64,000 nucleotides of DNA from an uncultured bacterium (GTDB lineage Bacteria > Bacillota > Clostridia > Peptostreptococcales > Anaerovoracaceae), in the NCBI GenBank assembly GCA_905214225.1, contig CAJMLL010000002.1:41776-105775 (forward strand), read 5' to 3'. Below, one piece after another: positions 59,894-64,000 of the stretch. The notes beneath the pieces were generated by a model. The model searched no databases, was not told where the DNA came from, and saw only the letters and a program-made list of their open reading frames with translations. How positions within the stretch are numbered: position 1 is the stretch's first letter; each line of letters begins with the position of its first letter. Position numbers and translations under genes: made by a program.

Positions 59894-60718
59894 GTGAAAG
59901 TATATTCTTTAACAGGCCGCAGCGGTACCGGAAAAAGTTACCAGGCAATCAGTATTTGCAAGGCTTTGCGGATTGATGCCATCATAGACGATGGACTGTT
60001 CATCTATAAAAACAGAGTGGAGGCAGGACATTCCGCCAAACGCGAAAAGACCAAGGTCGGCGCGATCAAGGCGGCTGTTTTTGTGCGCCCGGAACACAGG
60101 AAAGAAGTCAGGGATCGCATTCATGAGATCAACCCGAAGAGCATTCTGGTTCTTGGAACATCGGAAGAAATGGCGGACAAGATCTGTGAAATGCTGGAAC
60201 TTCCTGAAGTTTCCCGCAGAATACACATTGAGGACATTACAACGGAAGCGGAACGGGAAACCGCGAGAAAACAGAGAGACATTCAGGGGAAACACGTTAT
60301 TCCGGCCGCGGCGCCGCAGCTGAAACGTGATTTTGCCGGCTACTTTTTCAATCCGATGAAAATCCTGAGAGAATCCAGGTTCTTCACCGGCAGCGGGAAC
60401 ACATCGGAAAAAACCGTCGTCCGGCCGACCTTCAGCTATCTTGGTGAATTCTTTATTTCCGATAACGTCATCACAGATATTGCGCATTGTGTGGCAGAAG
60501 ACTGCGGATGCATCGCAAAAGTCCGGAAGGTCTATGAAAATGCAGCCACAGACGCGCTCTGCATCTCCGTCAGCGTAGATTACCAGGCCGGCGGAAATAT
60601 CCTGAGTCAGGTTGCAGAATTCCAGAGTAAACTCGCCGAAGCCGTCGAAGAAATGACCGCCTTCATTGTTGAAAAAGTCGATGTTGAAATTCTTTCCATC
60701 AGGGAGAAAACCGCATGA
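59894..60718 (+). CDS. P-loop ATPase-like protein with C-terminal Asp23/Gls24-like domain
   Basis: A 274-residue protein of two parts. The first starts VKVYSLTGRSGTGKSYQAI, a P-loop with Walker A GRSGTGKS (about residues 8-15), and continues to an ILVLGTSEEMADKI segment. The last part (about residues 177-270: FSYLGEFFISDNVITDIAHCVAEDCGCIAKVRKVY... and VAEFQSKLAEAVEEMTAF) resembles Asp23/Gls24 stress and envelope proteins in its strand-helix pattern. I do not know a characterised protein with this pairing. The GTG start is chosen from the promoter position. It overlaps the OGG-type gene by four bases, so the two are coupled. Confidence 0.75.
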   Translation: MKVYSLTGRSGTGKSYQAISICKALRIDAIIDDGLFIYKNRVEAGHSAKREKTKVGAIKAAVFVRPEHRKEVRDRIHEINPKSILVLGTSEEMADKICEMLELPEVSRRIHIEDITTEAERETARKQRDIQGKHVIPAAAPQLKRDFAGYFFNPMKILRESRFFTGSGNTSEKTVVRPTFSYLGEFFISDNVITDIAHCVAEDCGCIAKVRKVYENAATDALCISVSVDYQAGGNILSQVAEFQSKLAEAVEEMTAFIVEKVDVEILSIREKTA

Positions 60719-61572
60719 TCATAAAATGGAATGAAAAAGAACAGTCCGTCGAGCTGAAGCAGGCGGACTGTTTTCAGCTGGAAGACATCCTGACCTGCGG
60801 CCAGTGCTTCCGCTGGATGCATAATGAGGACGGAAGCTGGGACATCGCGGCTTCTTCCCATCTGATCCGTGCCCGTCAGGAAGGCAGCAGCATCACCTTT
60901 CAGGGCAGCAGCCTGCAGGAATTCCAGAATTTTTGGGCTCCATATTTTGACCTGGGCAGGGATTACCGTTCCCTTCAGAAGCGTCTGACCAGCGGCGACC
61001 CCGTCATGCAGAAAGCAGTCAGCTTTGGCGGAGGCATCCGGATTCTGCAGCAGGATCTCTGGGAAACCATGGTGATGTTCATTATTTCACAGAATAACAA
61101 CATTCCCAGAATTCAGGGCTGCATCGAGAGGCTGTGCAGGCTGTGCGGGAAACCTCTTGCGCATAACTTTTTGTCCGGCGGGGCGCTGGAAAAGCAGATT
61201 CCCGGCCCGGAGACACTGGCAGAAATGACCGCAGACGACCTGGCACCGGTCCGCCTGGGCTACCGCGCGAAATACCTGGTCCGGTCGGCGGTGCAGGCAC
61301 TGGAATACGGCCTTCCGCAGACTTACGACGACCTCCTGAAATTCAGCGGCATCGGCCCCAAGGTGGCGAGCTGCATTCAGCTGTTCGGCCTGCACGATCT
61401 GTCCGCATTTCCGATCGACGTCTGGGTGATGCGGCTCATGCACGAGCTTTACGGCCTTGATCCGGGGGACAAAAAAGAAATGGCAAGTTACGCAGACGCT
61501 CATTTTCACGACCTGGCCGGGCTGGCGCAGCAGTATCTGTTTTACTATATGAGGAGCGGCCCTGGACAGTAA
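60715..61572 (+). CDS. 8-oxoguanine DNA glycosylase, OGG1-like (HhH-GPD)
   Basis: A bifunctional glycosylase/lyase for oxidised guanine in DNA. The 285-residue protein has an N-terminal OGG-type domain (LTCGQCFRWMHNEDGSWDI), then the HhH-GPD fold with IISQNNNIPRIQGCIERLC and FSGIGPKVASCIQLFGLHDLSAFPIDVWVMR. The catalytic lysine (Lys216) and the aspartate (Asp235) are both present, in the same relation as in human OGG1. It overlaps the preceding gene (ATGA). Together with that P-loop gene and the adjacent ferredoxin it may belong to an oxidative-damage response; that link is inference. Confidence 0.9.
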   Translation: MIIKWNEKEQSVELKQADCFQLEDILTCGQCFRWMHNEDGSWDIAASSHLIRARQEGSSITFQGSSLQEFQNFWAPYFDLGRDYRSLQKRLTSGDPVMQKAVSFGGGIRILQQDLWETMVMFIISQNNNIPRIQGCIERLCRLCGKPLAHNFLSGGALEKQIPGPETLAEMTADDLAPVRLGYRAKYLVRSAVQALEYGLPQTYDDLLKFSGIGPKVASCIQLFGLHDLSAFPIDVWVMRLMHELYGLDPGDKKEMASYADAHFHDLAGLAQQYLFYYMRSGPGQ

Positions 61573-61600
61573 TTTTTTGTCGATGAAAATGAAATAAAGG

Positions 61601-61629
61601 TTGACAAAAAAAGGGCAGAGCTCTACAAT
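61601..61629 (+). promoter_or_regulatory. SigA promoter for groESL
   Basis: Consensus TTGACA (61601-61606), a 17-base spacer and TACAAT (61624-61629). Confidence 0.9.
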
Positions 61630-61640
61630 AGAGACAGTGA

Positions 61641-61666
61641 TTAGCACTCGGATAAATGAGTGCTAA
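61641..61666 (+). promoter_or_regulatory. CIRCE operator (HrcA site) with 8-base spacer
   Basis: TTAGCACTC (61641-61649) and GAGTGCTAA (61658-61666) are perfect CIRCE arms. The spacer is eight bases instead of the canonical nine. The element lies just after the -10, where HrcA repression is expected. Confidence 0.93.
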
Positions 61667-61760
61667 CAATCCGGAAAGGGAATACCGTGAAATACAGCGG
61701 TAAATGAATCCGGATATCAATGCGAAAGCAGATTATCATATAGATCAGGAGGTAAGGAAG

Positions 61761-62042
61761 ATGAGTTTTGGCATCAAACCATTGGGAAACAGAGTAGTCA
61801 TCAAGAAGGCTGAAGCAGAAGAAAAGTCAGAGGGAGGAATCATCCTGACAAGCTCCGCACAGGAGAAGCCGCAGTATGCTGAGGTCGTTGCGGTAGGTCC
61901 TGGAACTAAGGATGAACCGATGGAAGTCAAAGTAGGCGATACAGTAGTATTCTCCAAGTATGCAGGAACAGACATCAAGTTCGAGGGAGAAGAGTATTCC
62001 ATTATGAAGCAGTCTGACTGCCTCGCAGTAATTGAGAAATAA
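61761..62042 (+). CDS. groES: Co-chaperonin GroES
   Basis: The seven-subunit lid of the GroEL folding chamber. The 93-residue protein begins MSFGIKPLGNRVVIKKAEAEEK, has the mobile-loop region EGGIILTSSAQEKPQ (about residues 24-38) and ends SIMKQSDCLAVIEK. An excellent AGGAGG eight bases before ATG 61761 sets the start; upstream in-frame ATGs lie in the leader. It is controlled by the promoter and CIRCE element upstream. groEL follows after 66 bases with its own AGAGGAGG. Confidence 0.97.
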   Translation: MSFGIKPLGNRVVIKKAEAEEKSEGGIILTSSAQEKPQYAEVVAVGPGTKDEPMEVKVGDTVVFSKYAGTDIKFEGEEYSIMKQSDCLAVIEK

Positions 62043-62069
62043 GATACACCCAGGAGGGAATTTCGATAG

Positions 62070-63746
<1,677 letters not shown>

Positions 63747-63846
63747 TGGCGCTTGCTCTCATGAGCGGGAGCGTAAGCGAACCGCGAATGATGAGAAGGC
63801 CTTATGCTGACGCGGCCTGAGAGATCGAGTCGAAGACGAAGATCGT

Positions 63847-63901
63847 TCAGCCAGCCGCGTGTCGTATATACTGAATATCAAAGAAGCGAGTACAAGAGTG
63901 C
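63847..63901 (+). repeat. 55-base direct repeat, copy 1
   Basis: Starts TCAGCCAGCCGCGTGTCG and ends GTACAAGAGTGC. It is identical to 63946-64000, with a 99-base period. The left arm of a terminator hairpin lies inside it. Confidence 0.9.
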
Positions 63902-63916
63902 CCGCTTCTTTTTTCT
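63881..63916 (+). terminator. Rho-independent terminator inside the repeat unit
   Basis: AAGAAGCG (63881-63888) pairs with CGCTTCTT (63903-63910), followed by six T. Its left arm is in repeat copy 1 and its right arm is in the spacer. Confidence 0.78.
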
Positions 63917-63945
63917 GTCCGCAAGTGCGCAAGCACGCCGCTCGA

Positions 63946-64000
63946 TCAGCCAGCCGCGTGTCGTATATACTGAATATCAAAGAAGCGAGTACAAGAGTGC
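63946..64000 (+). repeat. 55-base direct repeat, copy 2, at window edge
   Basis: Identical to copy 1 over all 55 bases. The array may continue past the window. Confidence 0.9.

Larger units (their letters stand above)
63747..64000. other. Region after groEL: hairpins, terminator and repeat
   Basis: Just after groEL are CGCTT/AAGCG and GGCC/GGCC pairings, then a 55-base repeat, a terminator and a second identical repeat that ends exactly at the window edge. No gene is supported; a 73-codon frame on the minus strand merely translates the repeat twice. Confidence 0.6.

Noticed and set aside
63759..63980. 73-codon minus-strand frame with a repeated FSIYDTRLA peptide
   Set aside because: The repetition simply reflects the DNA direct repeat; no ribosome site or coding bias supports it.

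Overview
The window looks like a chromosomal segment of a strictly anaerobic Clostridia-class Bacillota, plausibly Lachnospiraceae-like or a neighbouring family. This placement is inference. It rests on the SCIFF peptide with its radical-SAM maturase, a rubredoxin-first (reverse) rubrerythrin, Rex, a SAM-I riboswitch before metK, a CIRCE element before groESL, the ApbE/NusG-II/Gx-transporter cluster, and Shine-Dalgarno-led genes with many GTG and TTG starts. No tRNA, rRNA, CRISPR array, transposase or prophage module was seen. Most genes lie on the + strand.

Layout. 1-3.2 kb: a partial Xaa-Pro aminopeptidase, then NusG-II and Gx-transporter genes divergent from an ApbE flavin transferase. 3.2-5.5 kb: a MocR/PdxR-type regulator that has lost its PLP lysine, divergent from an ECF transporter S component. 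5.6-13.5 kb: a putative papain-like peptidase, sirtuin, SurE, a DUF2156 protein, CCA transferase and GlnRS, then a 600-bp gap with a long stem-loop, then an orphan prepilin peptidase. 13.7-17.6 kb: YhbY, TruA, dCMP deaminase, a TagO-type transferase and a secreted lytic transglycosylase. 18-21 kb: MtnA, ScpA and a ScpB-shikimate kinase fusion. 21-22.6 kb: the SCIFF locus. 22.7-27.4 kb: a pseudouridine synthase, an unknown 411-residue protein, an AlaX-type editing protein, and riboswitch-controlled metK. 27.4-30.4 kb is gene-poor and AT-rich, with many palindromes around one EamA transporter. 30.4-37 kb: aspartate kinase, then a MarR regulator with a heterodimeric ABC exporter. 37.3-42.7 kb: a cytidylate-kinase-like protein, a small membrane protein, MetG, TatD and TilS. 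42.8-50.2 kb: FtsH coupled to a PucR-type regulator, CoaX, a Dus enzyme and an alanine/glycine symporter. 50.4-59.3 kb: reverse rubrerythrin, a NifU-like protein, a PepV-like dipeptidase, the t6A genes tsaE, tsaB and tsaD with rimI, an ABC-F protein, acyl carrier protein and Rex. 59.6-64 kb: a ferredoxin, a P-loop/Asp23-like fusion, an OGG-type glycosylase, groES-groEL and a 55-bp direct repeat at the right edge.

The main theme is housekeeping: tRNA charging and modification, ribosome and chaperone functions, and chromosome segregation, set among small accessory modules. The least ordinary items are the ScpB-AroK fusion, the lysine-less MocR regulator, the TACCA/TGGTA palindrome cluster at 27.9-28.3 kb, the long stem-loop after glnS, the P-loop/Asp23-like fusion, the groESL operator with an 8-nt spacer, and the repeat after groEL.
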